A stretch of 64,000 bases of DNA from UBA1724 sp963621575. Lineage in GTDB: Bacteria; Verrucomicrobiota; Lentisphaeria; Oligosphaerales; Oligosphaeraceae. The position numbers and the translations under genes were made by a program. The number at the start of each line of letters is the position of its first letter. Position 1 is the stretch's first letter. Of this stretch, positions 33,196-42,541 are shown one piece after another. The stretch is taken from NCBI GenBank assembly GCA_963621575.1, contig CAVFEH010000004.1, positions 73,076 through 137,075 of the forward strand, read 5' to 3'. A model generated the notes under the pieces. That model was not told the DNA's origin. It did not search any database and saw only the letters and a list, made by a program, of their open reading frames with translations.

Positions 33196-35907
33196 ATGAA
33201 AAAATCCCTGATAATCCGCTGGGTGATCATCCTGGCCATCGTCCTCGGCTGGGGACTCTCCATCTTCCCCATGAAGGACAAGGACTTCCTGACGGAATTC
33301 CAGCGCCGCGCCGCCAAGGGCGTGGCGGTCCTGCAGAAGAAGGCCCGGAAGGCGGCCGAGCTGGAGAAGCGCCTGGAGTCCACCGAGTCCAAGGACTACG
33401 CGAAGGTCTCGGAGGAGCTGGCGGGCACTCTGGCCGCCAGCGGCATTTCCGCCGAGCAGGCCCTCACGGAGTGGGCCGAGCTGAATCGCCGCATCGAGAA
33501 TTTCAAGCAGCGCAAGGACTTTGACGGCAATCCCCTGCCCGCCGACGAGCCCTCCTACTCCGGATACAAGCTCCTGGAGACCGCCGCCCGCGGCGATTTT
33601 GCCCAGCACCGCGGCATTCGGCTGGCGAATTTCGTGGAGGTCCCCCACACCAAGGCCCCCAACAACAAGACCGTCCTGCGCTATCTGCGCAACGCCACCG
33701 CCGGCAAGCTCCACCTGGGCCTCGACCTCCAGGGCGGAACCGAGTTCATCATCTCCTTCGACCAGAGCAAGCTGCCCTCCGAGACCCAGCCCGAGACCGT
33801 CCGAGACCAGATCCTCGAGATCCTCCGCAACCGCCTCGACAAGACCGGCGTAACCGAGCCCGAGCTGAAGGCCATCACCGCCACCGATGTCTCCATCCGC
33901 ATGCCTTCCGTGGACGAGGGCGACAAGACCGGCGTGCGCGCCACCATCCGCGATGCCGCCAAGCTCCAGTTCTTCCTGGTGGCGCAGAACAGCGACCAGC
34001 TGGTCCAGCAGTATGACGCCGACCCCAATTTCGTGGCGCCCGCCGATGTGATCCGCAAGGAGATCGTGGAGGAGCGCAATGGCGAGGAGGTCTCCCGCAC
34101 CGTCTTCCTGGAGCGCACCCCCGCCCCCGTCCGCGGCGAGGACATCAAGTCCGCCTTCGCCACGATTGACGAGTTCGGCCGCTGGCTGATCTCCATGTCC
34201 TTCAATGAGCGCGGCGCCGTGGCCTTCGGCGAGGTGACCGGCGCCAACGTGGGCCGCTGCCTGGCCATCGTGCTGGACGACACATGCTACTCCGCCCCCG
34301 TCATCAACGGCGCCATCACCGGCGGCAGCGCCCAGATTACTGGAAACTTCTCCGTGGAAGAGGCCAAGCGCCTGGCCGGCGTCATCTCCTCCGGAAACCT
34401 GCCCGTCTCCATTGACATCTCCTCCGAGTTCGGCACCGAGCCCACCTTGGGCGCCGACTCCGTCCATTCCGGGCTCCTGGCCGGCCTGGTGGGCACCATC
34501 GTGGTGCTCCTCTTCATGGTCTTCTACTACCGCTTCTGCGGACTGGTGGCCGACATCGCCCTGGTGGTCAACATCATTCTTGTGCTGGGCACCATGGCCA
34601 TCCTCAAGGCCACCATCACCATGCCCGGCATCGCCGGCATGATCCTTACCGTGGGCATGGCCGTCGACGCCAACGTCCTGATCTTCGAGCACATGCGCGA
34701 GGAGATGAACAAGGGCGGCTCCGTGGCGAACTCCATCGCCGCCGGCTACTCCGGCGCCTTCGGGGCCATCTTCGACTCCAACCTGACCACCCTGCTCACC
34801 TGCTGGATGCTCTACATCTACGGCTCCGGCACCGTCCAGGGATTCGCCGTCACGCTGGCCTTCGGTGTCATCGCCTCCATGTTCACCGCGCTCTTCATGA
34901 CCCGCGCGATCTTCGACCTGTTCACCCACAACAACTGGCTGAAGTCCATCTCCATGCGCGAGATCAAGTGCCTCCACGACACGAAGTTCGATTTCGTGAG
35001 GTGGATGAAGCCCGCCGTGATCCTCTCCATCTGCCTGGTGGTGGTCTCCCTGGTGGGATCCGTCTGGCGTGGCGCCAAGGGCAACCTGATGGGCATCGAT
35101 TTCGCCGGCGGCGTGCAGCTCACCTACGCCTGCGACGGCGTGGATCCCGAGGTGGCCGCTGTCCGCCAGTATCTGGAGAAGAAGGGCTACAGCAACACCA
35201 AGGTCGGCTACAAGCGCGGCCAGTCCGGCAACACCGAGCTGGAGATCGTGGTTTCCAAGCTGGACGAGGGTGTGACCCCCGATGTCTTCAGCCAGGAGCT
35301 GGACGTGGCCTTCCCCGAGTGCAAGCTCACCCAGGCCTCCATCTACCAGGTGGGACCCTCCGTGGGCGCGCGCTTCCGCAATGACGCCCTCCGCGCTGGC
35401 CTCTTCTCCTTCGCACTGGCCTGCCTCTACCTTGCGTTCCGCTTCCAGTGGATGTACGGCGTGGCCGCCGTGGTCGCCGTCATCCACGACGTCATCGTCT
35501 CCGCCGGCATCTTCTTCCTCATCTTCCAGGGACAGCTCTCTCTGACTACCGTCGCCGGATTCCTGACCATCATCGGATACTCCCTCAATAACACCATCGT
35601 GATCTTTGACCGCGTCCGCAGCGACGGCGAGGACCACCCCGAGCTGACCTACACCCAGCTCATCAACCACGCCATCAATGCGACACTCTCCCGGACCACG
35701 CTGACTACCCTGACCACCCTCTTCGCCGTCTTCGCCCTTATCATCTTCGGCGGCGGCGCGATTCTGGACTTCGCGCTGGTCATGCTCTTCGGTCTGTGCT
35801 GCGGCACCTTCTCCAGTCTCCTGCTCTCCACCGCCTTCATCAAGCGCTGGCACAAGAAGTCCATCCAGGACAAGAACGAGCAGGGCCTCCGGTACAAGAA
35901 GGCGTAA
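33196..35907 (+). CDS. secDF: SecDF fusion, protein translocase membrane component
   Basis: 903 residues holding both SecD and SecF in one chain. The SecD half has an N-terminal helix, a coiled-coil insertion (about 35-110, KKARKAAELEKRLE), the P1 start HLGLDLQGGTEF, VEEAKRLAGVISSGNLPV and six helices with VGMAVDANVLIFEHMREE. The SecF half begins near 600 with GIDFAGGVQLTY and has TVAGFLTIIGYSLNNTIVIFDRVR. Inner-membrane RND-like protein driving the late steps of Sec export with the proton gradient. It follows yajC by 64 bases and ends at a good terminator. No Shine-Dalgarno is visible. Confidence 0.96.
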   Translation: MKKSLIIRWVIILAIVLGWGLSIFPMKDKDFLTEFQRRAAKGVAVLQKKARKAAELEKRLESTESKDYAKVSEELAGTLAASGISAEQALTEWAELNRRIENFKQRKDFDGNPLPADEPSYSGYKLLETAARGDFAQHRGIRLANFVEVPHTKAPNNKTVLRYLRNATAGKLHLGLDLQGGTEFIISFDQSKLPSETQPETVRDQILEILRNRLDKTGVTEPELKAITATDVSIRMPSVDEGDKTGVRATIRDAAKLQFFLVAQNSDQLVQQYDADPNFVAPADVIRKEIVEERNGEEVSRTVFLERTPAPVRGEDIKSAFATIDEFGRWLISMSFNERGAVAFGEVTGANVGRCLAIVLDDTCYSAPVINGAITGGSAQITGNFSVEEAKRLAGVISSGNLPVSIDISSEFGTEPTLGADSVHSGLLAGLVGTIVVLLFMVFYYRFCGLVADIALVVNIILVLGTMAILKATITMPGIAGMILTVGMAVDANVLIFEHMREEMNKGGSVANSIAAGYSGAFGAIFDSNLTTLLTCWMLYIYGSGTVQGFAVTLAFGVIASMFTALFMTRAIFDLFTHNNWLKSISMREIKCLHDTKFDFVRWMKPAVILSICLVVVSLVGSVWRGAKGNLMGIDFAGGVQLTYACDGVDPEVAAVRQYLEKKGYSNTKVGYKRGQSGNTELEIVVSKLDEGVTPDVFSQELDVAFPECKLTQASIYQVGPSVGARFRNDALRAGLFSFALACLYLAFRFQWMYGVAAVVAVIHDVIVSAGIFFLIFQGQLSLTTVAGFLTIIGYSLNNTIVIFDRVRSDGEDHPELTYTQLINHAINATLSRTTLTTLTTLFAVFALIIFGGGAILDFALVMLFGLCCGTFSSLLLSTAFIKRWHKKSIQDKNEQGLRYKKA

Positions 35908-35937
35908 AGACCTTCCAAGCGCGATGTGCACAGCAAG

Positions 35938-35975
35938 ACGCCCCGCAGGCTCCCATGCCGGCGGGGCGTTTCCGT
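35938..35975 (+). terminator. Rho-independent terminator of yajC-secDF
   Basis: 9-bp stem ACGCCCCGC/GCGGGGCGT followed by a T-rich TTCCGTTT. Confidence 0.7.
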
Positions 35976-36082
35976 TTCCGGGGGACTTCCACGCCTCCCG
36001 TGCATCGGGGGAAATCCCCAGGGCGGGTTGAAGAACGACGGGAAATCACTACATTACCCAAGTTTCCTGATAGACAAGGAAA

Positions 36083-36161
<79 letters not shown>

Positions 36162-36167
36162 TCTTTC

Positions 36168-36202
36168 AAGCCCGGCGGGATCCCTCCCCGACGGGCTTTT
36201 TT
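36168..36202 (+). terminator. Terminator of tRNA-Pro
   Basis: AAGCCCG/CGGGCTT stem with a T run (TTTTTT) at its end. Confidence 0.75.
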
Positions 36203-36260
36203 CGTCTTCAGGCGAAATTCCGTTTTATTCTTCTCCCCCTTCCAACCGAGAGGGACTTCC

Positions 36261-36920
36261 ATGAGGCTGGACATCCATCCCGAATATGCGGAGCTGCTGA
36301 AGGAGCTCCACCTGGATACCCCGCAGGCGCTGCTGCATTTCACGAATGAACACTGCGTGAGCTGGCACACCCGCGGCGCAACCTTCAGGATCCCCCTTGC
36401 CGATGGACGGCAACTCTTCCTGAAACGGGATTTCTATACCAAGCCCGCCGCAATCTTCCGGTATCTCCTGCGGCTGCGCCTTCCCATGACCAATACCGAG
36501 CGCGAGGCCGCTCTGCTGGAGAACGCCCGGAGGCTCGGTTTCCGGACTCCCGATATCCTGGCCTGCGTACGACACACCCCCTGGCTGCCTCCCCGCCGCG
36601 GCGCCATGCTGGAGCTGGAAGTGAAGGGAATCCCCATGGACCGCCTTCCCGGGGACAAGACACTTTCCCGGGAACAGAAGATCGATGCCCTTCGGAAGGC
36701 GCACCAGACCCTGGACCGCATCCAGGAGACTCCGCTGGATTGGCGCATGGACTGCAAGCCCGAACACTTCTTCCTCTGCCCCGACGGCGGAATCGCGATT
36801 ATTGACGGCGAAAGACTCTATCCCGCACGCCGCCCCCTTGCTCCCGAATACCGCGCAAAGCAGCATCTCCGCTTCGACTCCCTCCTCCCGGAAGAATATC
36901 GCGTCTGGAAACAGCCTTAG
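36261..36920 (+). CDS. Lipopolysaccharide-kinase/protein-kinase-like (WaaP/InaA-type) protein
   Basis: 219 residues from an ATG after GAGAGGGA. The fold hints at a small kinase: FRIPLADGRQLFLKRDFYTKP supplies a candidate ATP-lysine (FLKR), EREAALLENARRLGFRTPDIL the alphaC-like helix, LEVKGIPMDRLP the hinge, and DWRMDCKPEHFFLCPDGGIAIIDGERL stands where kinases have the catalytic loop and the DFG-like Asp (IDGE). WaaP/InaA-type kinases phosphorylate heptose or Kdo of LPS core. The exact family is my inference; it could also be an APH-like phosphotransferase. Confidence 0.6.
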   Translation: MRLDIHPEYAELLKELHLDTPQALLHFTNEHCVSWHTRGATFRIPLADGRQLFLKRDFYTKPAAIFRYLLRLRLPMTNTEREAALLENARRLGFRTPDILACVRHTPWLPPRRGAMLELEVKGIPMDRLPGDKTLSREQKIDALRKAHQTLDRIQETPLDWRMDCKPEHFFLCPDGGIAIIDGERLYPARRPLAPEYRAKQHLRFDSLLPEEYRVWKQP

Positions 36921-37157
36921 CCCGCACTTCGGGGGAACAGTGGGTGGGGCGTTGTTGCAGGCGGGGTCTGCGGCGACGCGCGCCAATACAGACGCGCGGA
37001 ACGCCCCGCGGGTGCGGGCAAGACTTCTTCTTTCTTCCCCGTTCCAGGGTTTCCCCATTTGGTTGGATTAGAGGGGAAAATCCGGCCGGCTTGAGGAAAG
37101 TCTAGGCGAACGGAGGAATTGTGCATTGCCGGGGGGTGGGGGTGCCATAGTGGGGGC

Positions 37158-38810
37158 ATGGTGGAGTTGTTTTGGCAGATGCGGGTATTGTCCCCGGCGT
37201 TTTGGGCGTCCTTTGGGCTGTTGTGCGGGGCGTTGTGTGTTTCCTGGGGGAGTTGGGGGATATTGGGGGCAGTGGTGCTGTCGGCGGGGTTTGGGTGGTT
37301 GAGCCGCTGGTGTGGCTGTGGCTGGCGGGGCGCCTGCCTGTGGGGATGTGTGGTTTTTGCGGGGTTTCTCTGGATGGGCCGGGAGGGGCGTTTGCCATGG
37401 GGGGAGTCTTTGGGGAGGGTGCTGCCGCATTCGCGGAGCGCGGGGCGGTGCGTCTGTGTGTTGTCGAAGACGCCCCCGGCGTCGGGGGCGTTGTCCCCCT
37501 GGGACGCGGGTGGCGGGGTGGTGTTGGGCGAGGTGTTGTCCTGGGAGGCGTCCCTGGGGGGCGGCCGTCTGGAGTTTTCGGGAGGACGGCGTGTGTCGCT
37601 GCGCGCCAATCCCCGGGCGCGCCAGGAGCTGCTGCGGCAGTTGCCGGAGGGGACGCTTCTGGAGGGTGAGGGCGTCCTTTTGCCGTTGGAGCGTGGCGAC
37701 CCGTTGGAGAGCCGCTTTGCGGAGTCCCTCTCTGCGCGGGGGGCGGAGGCGCAGTTGCTGTTGTTCGACTGGCGGGTGGCGGGCTCCCACACGGGTTGGC
37801 GCTTCCGGGGAAAGCGCCTTCTGAGGGCGTGCCGGCACTTCCTTGGGGGGATTTTGGTGGAGGGGACGCAGGAAGTCTGGGAGGGGCAGTTTCTCCTGGC
37901 ATTGGGGTTGGGCATGGGGGAGTGCCTGCCCCGGGAGATCCGTCAGGCGCAGTCCGTGGCGGGGACCGTCCATGCCTTCGCAATCTCCGGCATGCACGTG
38001 GGAATGATGATTTTGGCGACGGGGTTTCTGCTGCGGTGGATTGGCGGGCCATTGACCCTTCGGCGGCTCGCCATGGTGGCCCTCGCCACGGCGTATGTGC
38101 TGCTCACGGGGGCGGCGGATTCCGCCCAGCGGGCGCTGGTCATGACCGCCGCGTACCACTACGCCGCTTTGCGGAAGCGCCCCGCTGTGTGGTTGAATCT
38201 CTTGGGCGTGGCGGCCGTGCAGGCCTTTCTCCGGAATCCCCTCTGCCTGCGGAACCGCGGCGTGCTGTATTCCTATTCCATCGTGGCGATTCTCCTGCTG
38301 GGATCGCCGCTGCTGCGGGAGCTCCAGGAGATCCTGCAGGAGCGGGAGCTGTGGATTCCGCGGGCGTTGCGGCGGCGCCGGAGAGCCGCTTTCTGGGGAT
38401 GGTGCCTCAATGGCGTGGGCGTCTCCTGCCTGGCCTGGTCCACTAGCCTGGCGATCTCCCTGGAGTCCTCCCCCCGGCTGGGGCTCCTCTCGCCACTGGT
38501 CAATCTCCCGCTGGGATTCCTGGTCTCGCTGTCCCTTCTGCTCTGCCCGCTGAAGATTCTCCTGGTGCTCCTTCTTCCCCAGGGGGCGGGACTCTGGAAC
38601 GGCGCCTTGCGCGCCGTCATCCGCGCCACCGCCGCAGTCTCCGTGGCCGGCTCCGATGCCTCCGGCCCCCTCTGTCAGAATGTGGCCGCCGCACCGCCTC
38701 TGCCACGGCTCCTCTTCCTTCTGGCGCTTTTGCTCCTCCTCCTGAAGGCGCAGGCGGCGCTCCGCCATCACCGCGCCAAGGCGGTCGGGGACGGGGCGGC
38801 GGGTGAATAG
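37158..38810 (+). CDS. comEC: ComEC/Rec2-family competence membrane protein
   Basis: 550 residues. ATG chosen just before the hydrophobic N-terminus; another ATG 13 codons upstream is weaker. Order: N-terminal helices (about 1-75), a soluble OB-like domain (about 90-210), then the multi-helix Competence domain with QSVAGTVHAFAISGMHVGMMI (the ISGxHV signature, near 270-290) and SAQRALVMTAAYHYA. The C-terminal metallo-beta-lactamase domain of full-length ComEC is absent: the chain ends after a hydrophobic stretch and a short basic tail. It would form the inner-membrane channel for single-stranded DNA uptake. The first 500 bases are unusually G/T-rich in the coding strand. Confidence 0.82.
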   Translation: MVELFWQMRVLSPAFWASFGLLCGALCVSWGSWGILGAVVLSAGFGWLSRWCGCGWRGACLWGCVVFAGFLWMGREGRLPWGESLGRVLPHSRSAGRCVCVLSKTPPASGALSPWDAGGGVVLGEVLSWEASLGGGRLEFSGGRRVSLRANPRARQELLRQLPEGTLLEGEGVLLPLERGDPLESRFAESLSARGAEAQLLLFDWRVAGSHTGWRFRGKRLLRACRHFLGGILVEGTQEVWEGQFLLALGLGMGECLPREIRQAQSVAGTVHAFAISGMHVGMMILATGFLLRWIGGPLTLRRLAMVALATAYVLLTGAADSAQRALVMTAAYHYAALRKRPAVWLNLLGVAAVQAFLRNPLCLRNRGVLYSYSIVAILLLGSPLLRELQEILQERELWIPRALRRRRRAAFWGWCLNGVGVSCLAWSTSLAISLESSPRLGLLSPLVNLPLGFLVSLSLLLCPLKILLVLLLPQGAGLWNGALRAVIRATAAVSVAGSDASGPLCQNVAAAPPLPRLLFLLALLLLLLKAQAALRHHRAKAVGDGAAGE

Positions 38811-38881
38811 GCCGGAGGCCAGGCGCCTGCGACCATCCGCCCACGCAGGCATTGTCCTTCGCTGAATGGTTTTTCCGCCCT

Positions 38882-38887
38882 TATACT
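38882..38887 (+). promoter_or_regulatory. Candidate -10 element (TATACT) for rmlB
   Basis: TATACT in a GC-rich gap, 82 nt before the ATG; a one-base variant of the TATATT hexamer seen elsewhere in this window. Confidence 0.35.
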
Positions 38888-38969
38888 AAGCCATATTCCC
38901 CTTTCGCTGCAGGCCCCGGTTTGCGCCGGCCCCCCTCCGTACTTCAGTTTCCTATCCTCATCCCTCTTC

Positions 38970-40016
38970 ATGCTTCGTCTTGTTGTCACAGGCGGCGCCG
39001 GTTTTATTGGTTCGGCGCTGGTCCGCCATCTGGTGGGCGAGGGGCTGGCGCGCGTCTGCGTGCTGGACTCCCTCACGTACGCGGGCCATCTTTCCAGCCT
39101 GCGGGAGGTGGAGGGGAACGCCCTGTATTCCTTTGCGAAGCTGGATGTCTGTGACCGCGAGGGGGTTTCCGCGCTCTTCCGGGAGTTCCGTCCGGACGGT
39201 GTAATGCATCTGGCGGCGGAGAGCCATGTGGACCGCAGCATCGCGGATCCGCTGTGCTTTGTGCGCACCAATGTGCTGGGGACCGCCAATCTCCTGGAGT
39301 GCGCCACGGAGCATTGGCGCGGGCTCCCGGAGGAGGGGCGGCGGGCGTTTCGTTTTTTGCATGTCTCCACGGACGAGGTGTATGGTTCCTTGAAACCCGG
39401 CGAGGCGGCTTTTACGGAGGCGAGTCCATACGCCCCGCAGTCGCCTTATTCCGCCAGCAAGGCGGCGGGCGACCACCTGGTGGAGGCCTGGGGAAACACC
39501 TACGGACTGCCGACCCTTCTCTCCCATTGCACCAACAACTACGGCGCCTTCCAGTTCCCCGAAAAGCTGATTCCCCGCATGGCGCTGCTGGCATTGGCGG
39601 AGCGCCCGCTGCCCGTCTATGGCACGGGGGAGAATGTGCGGGATTGGCTGTCGGTGGAGGACCATGTGCGCGCGCTGTGGATGGTCTACAGCCGCGGCGT
39701 CCCGGGCGGCGTCTACAACATCGGGGGCGAATGCGAGCGCACCAACCTGGAGGTGGTCCGCGGCGTCTGCCGGGTGCTGGACGAATTGCGCCCGCGGGCC
39801 TCGGGGCGCCCCCACGGGGAACTGATTTGTTCTGCGCCGGATCGTCCGGGACACGATCTCCGCTATGCCATGGACATAGGGAAGATCCGCCGCGAGCTGG
39901 GTTGGGAGCCGCGTGTGGGCTTCAAGGAGGGGTTGGGGGGGGCCGTCCGGTGGTATTTGGAGAATGACTGGTGGTGGCGGCCCTTCGTTGAGGAGGCCGT
40001 CCGCCCCGTCCGGTAG
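38970..40016 (+). CDS. rmlB: dTDP-glucose 4,6-dehydratase
   Basis: 348 residues. NAD-dependent short-chain dehydrogenase of the dTDP-rhamnose pathway: dTDP-glucose to dTDP-4-keto-6-deoxyglucose. Seen: VVTGGAGFIGSALVRHL (NAD loop), LDSLTYAGHLSSL, HLAAESHVDRSI, the STDEVYGSL catalytic Thr-Asp-Glu region, SPYSASKAAGDHLV with Tyr-x3-Lys, NNYGAFQFPEKLIP, and DWLSVEDHVRAL. The other rml genes are not adjacent. C/T-rich leader, no Shine-Dalgarno. Confidence 0.95.
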   Translation: MLRLVVTGGAGFIGSALVRHLVGEGLARVCVLDSLTYAGHLSSLREVEGNALYSFAKLDVCDREGVSALFREFRPDGVMHLAAESHVDRSIADPLCFVRTNVLGTANLLECATEHWRGLPEEGRRAFRFLHVSTDEVYGSLKPGEAAFTEASPYAPQSPYSASKAAGDHLVEAWGNTYGLPTLLSHCTNNYGAFQFPEKLIPRMALLALAERPLPVYGTGENVRDWLSVEDHVRALWMVYSRGVPGGVYNIGGECERTNLEVVRGVCRVLDELRPRASGRPHGELICSAPDRPGHDLRYAMDIGKIRRELGWEPRVGFKEGLGGAVRWYLENDWWWRPFVEEAVRPVR

Positions 40017-40072
40017 CGGCGCCTTCGGCGAAAAGGCGTGCCGGGGTGTCGGAACTCCCCCTGGACCCCTCT

Positions 40073-40078
40073 TATATT
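40073..40078 (+). promoter_or_regulatory. Candidate -10 element (TATATT) before the hexosamine-kinase-like gene
   Basis: TATATT within CTTATATTATCC, 37 nt before the ATG, in the 99-base gap after rmlB. Confidence 0.4.
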
Positions 40079-40115
40079 ATCCGCGCATCGAAATCCGCCC
40101 AAACCCCTGTTTGAC

Positions 40116-41279
40116 ATGCCCTCCACACAACATACCTCGCCCCAGGATCTCGCCAGGAAGCTCCAGAGCGTTGGCGCAGCATTCCGCCTTCCCGGACTCT
40201 TCTTCTCCTACGAGGAGGTGCGCACCGGCAACGTGAACAACACGTACAAGGTGAACTACATCGTGGACGACGGCGGGGGCATGGCGCGGATCAAGTCCTA
40301 CGTGGTCCAGAAGCTGAATTCCTTCGCCTTCCGGAATCCGGTGCAGTTGATGGAGAACATCGACAAGGTCACCGAGTACATCCGGCGGAAACGTCCGGAG
40401 GGCATGAACCTCCATTATCACCACACCGAGGTCTCCGGCGAACGCAAGACCTATCTGCTGGACGACGGCGACCTCTGGCGGGTGGTCAACTTCGTGCCCT
40501 CCATCACCTTCGACACCTGCGACGACCCCCGCATCGTCCGCAACGCGGGCGTGGCCTTCGGCGATTTCCAGCGCGTGCTGGAGGATTTCCAGGCGGGCGA
40601 CCTCTTCGTCACCATCCCGGATTTCCACAACACCCGGAAGCGCTACGAGCAATTGAAGGAGGCCATCCGCCTGGATCCCCAGGGGCGCTACGCCTCCGCC
40701 AAGGCGGAGGCAGACGACCTCCTTGCGGTGGAGGAGGAGGCCTGCCAGCTCACCGATCTCCAGATGCGGGGCGAACTCCCGCTGCGCGTCACCCACAACG
40801 ACACCAAGATCAACAATGTCCTCTTCGACGAGGAGACCCGCGCCGCCCTGGTGGTCATCGATCTGGACACCGTCATGCCCGGACTCGTGGCGCACGATTT
40901 TGGCGACGCCATCCGCTTCGCCGCGAACTTCACCGCCGAGGACAGCCGGGATCTGGCGAAGACCGGCGTGGACCTCAATATCTTCTGGGCCTTCGCCGAC
41001 GGATTCCTCTCCCAGACCGCCAGCGGACTGACCCCCGCGGAGCTCGACACGCTCGGAATCTCCCCCCTGGCGCTGGCCTGCGAGCTGGCCACGCGGTTCC
41101 TGACCGACTATCTCCTGGGAGACCCGTACTTCAATATCCATTGCCCCGACCACAATCTCATCCGCGCACGCTGCCAGATCGCCCTGGCCAAGGACATGGG
41201 GCGCAAGAAGGACGCCATGCAGTCCATTGTGGATGGATGCGCAAGGAAATACCGCCAGGGTGGAGGGCGGCATTCCTAG
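40116..41279 (+). CDS. Phosphotransferase, N-acetylhexosamine 1-kinase (NahK)-like
   Basis: 387 residues of the aminoglycoside-phosphotransferase fold. NahK of the galacto-/lacto-N-biose pathway phosphorylates GlcNAc or GalNAc at C1. Seen: TGNVNNTYKVNY (nucleotide loop), YVVQKLNSFAFRNP with the ATP lysine, and the catalytic loop RVTHNDTKINNVLF followed by VVIDLDTVMPGLVAHDFGDAIRFAAN, where HND holds the base and DLDT the metal Asp. HNDTKxNN and MPG are typical of this family. Neighbouring fucosidases and a ROK kinase suggest salvage of host glycans (inference). The exact substrate is not proven. Confidence 0.8.
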   Translation: MPSTQHTSPQDLARKLQSVGAAFRLPGLFFSYEEVRTGNVNNTYKVNYIVDDGGGMARIKSYVVQKLNSFAFRNPVQLMENIDKVTEYIRRKRPEGMNLHYHHTEVSGERKTYLLDDGDLWRVVNFVPSITFDTCDDPRIVRNAGVAFGDFQRVLEDFQAGDLFVTIPDFHNTRKRYEQLKEAIRLDPQGRYASAKAEADDLLAVEEEACQLTDLQMRGELPLRVTHNDTKINNVLFDEETRAALVVIDLDTVMPGLVAHDFGDAIRFAANFTAEDSRDLAKTGVDLNIFWAFADGFLSQTASGLTPAELDTLGISPLALACELATRFLTDYLLGDPYFNIHCPDHNLIRARCQIALAKDMGRKKDAMQSIVDGCARKYRQGGGRHS

Positions 41280-41297
41280 CCGGCGGGAAATGCGGTT

Positions 41298-42254
41298 TCA
41301 GAACGGCCGCGGCGCGGCTTGCCGTGCGGCGGCGGACGCCGTCTGGACGGCCTCTTCCGCGCAGCGCGCCAGGAATGCGGCGTCGCTGTTGGAGATTATG
41401 TCGGGGACAAACTTGATGTCGGCGGCGGTCTTTTGGAAGAGGCTCAGGAACCAGACGCATCCCTGGAGGTATTCGCCGCGGCGGTTCAAGTGGATGGAGT
41501 CGCGCACCATGCAGAGTTCGCCGGTCTCCGGGTCCTTCTGCCAGTAGTATTGCCCCACCACGTCACCGGCCTGCCGCGGGAGGTCCGGCCAATGGAAGGG
41601 CGTTTCCCAGGCTTCGGCGGGGACAGGCTGGAATTTGATTTCGGAGTCCCTGCGGGTGATTTGGACGGCCAGCCCGGTGGGGATGATGCGGAAACCGTAT
41701 TCCTGGGAGAGCGCGCGGTAATTCCTGTCCAGGCGGTGGTACATCTCGGCCTGGTCGATGTGCCAGGAGCCCCCGGGAAGGAGCCTGGGGTCGTCGCAAC
41801 GGTAGGACCAGGTCTGCTGGATCCGGATTTCGGCCTGGGGCTGCGAGGCGCGGATGGCGTCGATGAGTTCCTTTGCGGGGGCGAAAGTCTCGGGGATCCA
41901 GCTTTCGTGGCTGCCCTGCTGGATGGTGACCACATCCCATTTCCGGGCGGCCAGCATCTCGGGGACATTGGTGCGGGGGCGTCCACCGAAGAGGGCGTCG
42001 CCCTGGTTGGTCCAGTAGGGACGGCTCCCGGGGTCCGCCAGGCTCTTGCGCAATTCCTCCACGTGGCGGGAGAAGACGCAGCCGCCGATGTCGCACCGTG
42101 CCAGGAAGATCTCGCAGTCGCCGGAGGCCGCCACGATGCTGGGCAGGTACCTGGTCACGCTCTCGCTGAAGCTGTTTCCGATCATCAGGACGCTGAGTTC
42201 TTTGGCGTGGCAGGAGATGCCCATGGCAAGACAGAGAAGAAGGAGGAGTTTCAT
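41298..42254 (-). CDS. Exported SGNH-hydrolase-like protein (DUF4886 type)
   Basis: 318 residues. Signal peptide MKLLLLLCLAMGISCHA. The mature start LSVLMIGNSFSESVTRYLP is the DUF4886/SGNH block I with the nucleophile in GNSFS; VTIQQGSHESW is the block with the oxyanion-side residues; and RDSIHLNRRGEY near the C-terminus is block V with Asp and His. It probably removes acyl or acetyl groups from glycans in the periplasm. Start chosen at the ATG giving the signal peptide; a longer frame upstream has no such feature. Convergent with the kinase gene, 18 bases apart. Confidence 0.78.
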   Translation of the reverse strand: MKLLLLLCLAMGISCHAKELSVLMIGNSFSESVTRYLPSIVAASGDCEIFLARCDIGGCVFSRHVEELRKSLADPGSRPYWTNQGDALFGGRPRTNVPEMLAARKWDVVTIQQGSHESWIPETFAPAKELIDAIRASQPQAEIRIQQTWSYRCDDPRLLPGGSWHIDQAEMYHRLDRNYRALSQEYGFRIIPTGLAVQITRRDSEIKFQPVPAEAWETPFHWPDLPRQAGDVVGQYYWQKDPETGELCMVRDSIHLNRRGEYLQGCVWFLSLFQKTAADIKFVPDIISNSDAAFLARCAEEAVQTASAAARQAAPRPF

Positions 42255-42303
42255 GAAGGTTCTGGAAGGGAAAAGACGGTGTCGTTTTTGGGGGATGCCG
42301 TGT

Positions 42304-42311
42304 AACATATA
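42304..42311 (-). promoter_or_regulatory. Possible -10 of the DUF4886 gene
   Basis: TATATG (or TATGTT) on the minus strand within CTATATGTTACA, about 50 nt before the ATG. No -35 match; weak. Confidence 0.25.
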
Positions 42312-42458
42312 GCCCTGCGGCGCGCTTGGTTGCACGGCCGTGTTTTTCGGGGGGCTGGCTTTGCGCAACCACCGCGGCGCAGGTGGGCAGCAAGCCGGGT
42401 TGCGCCCCATTCCCTTCCCCCCACCTTGCGGCGCGCCTGAAGTCCTGCGGGGGAACAG

Positions 42459-42464
42459 TATATT
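42459..42464 (+). promoter_or_regulatory. Candidate -10 element (TATATT) for the DEAD-box helicase
   Basis: TATATT within CAGTATATTAAG, 77 nt before the TTG start. The leader after it is AT-richer than its surroundings, as in some cold-responsive helicase genes, but no regulatory motif is identified. Confidence 0.4.
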
Positions 42465-42541
42465 AAGCAATCTGCGCAGAAGATTGCCTTCCCGCAAAAT
42501 GGGGGAGTTGCGCGTTTCTTACGTTTTATCAGGAGATCATT

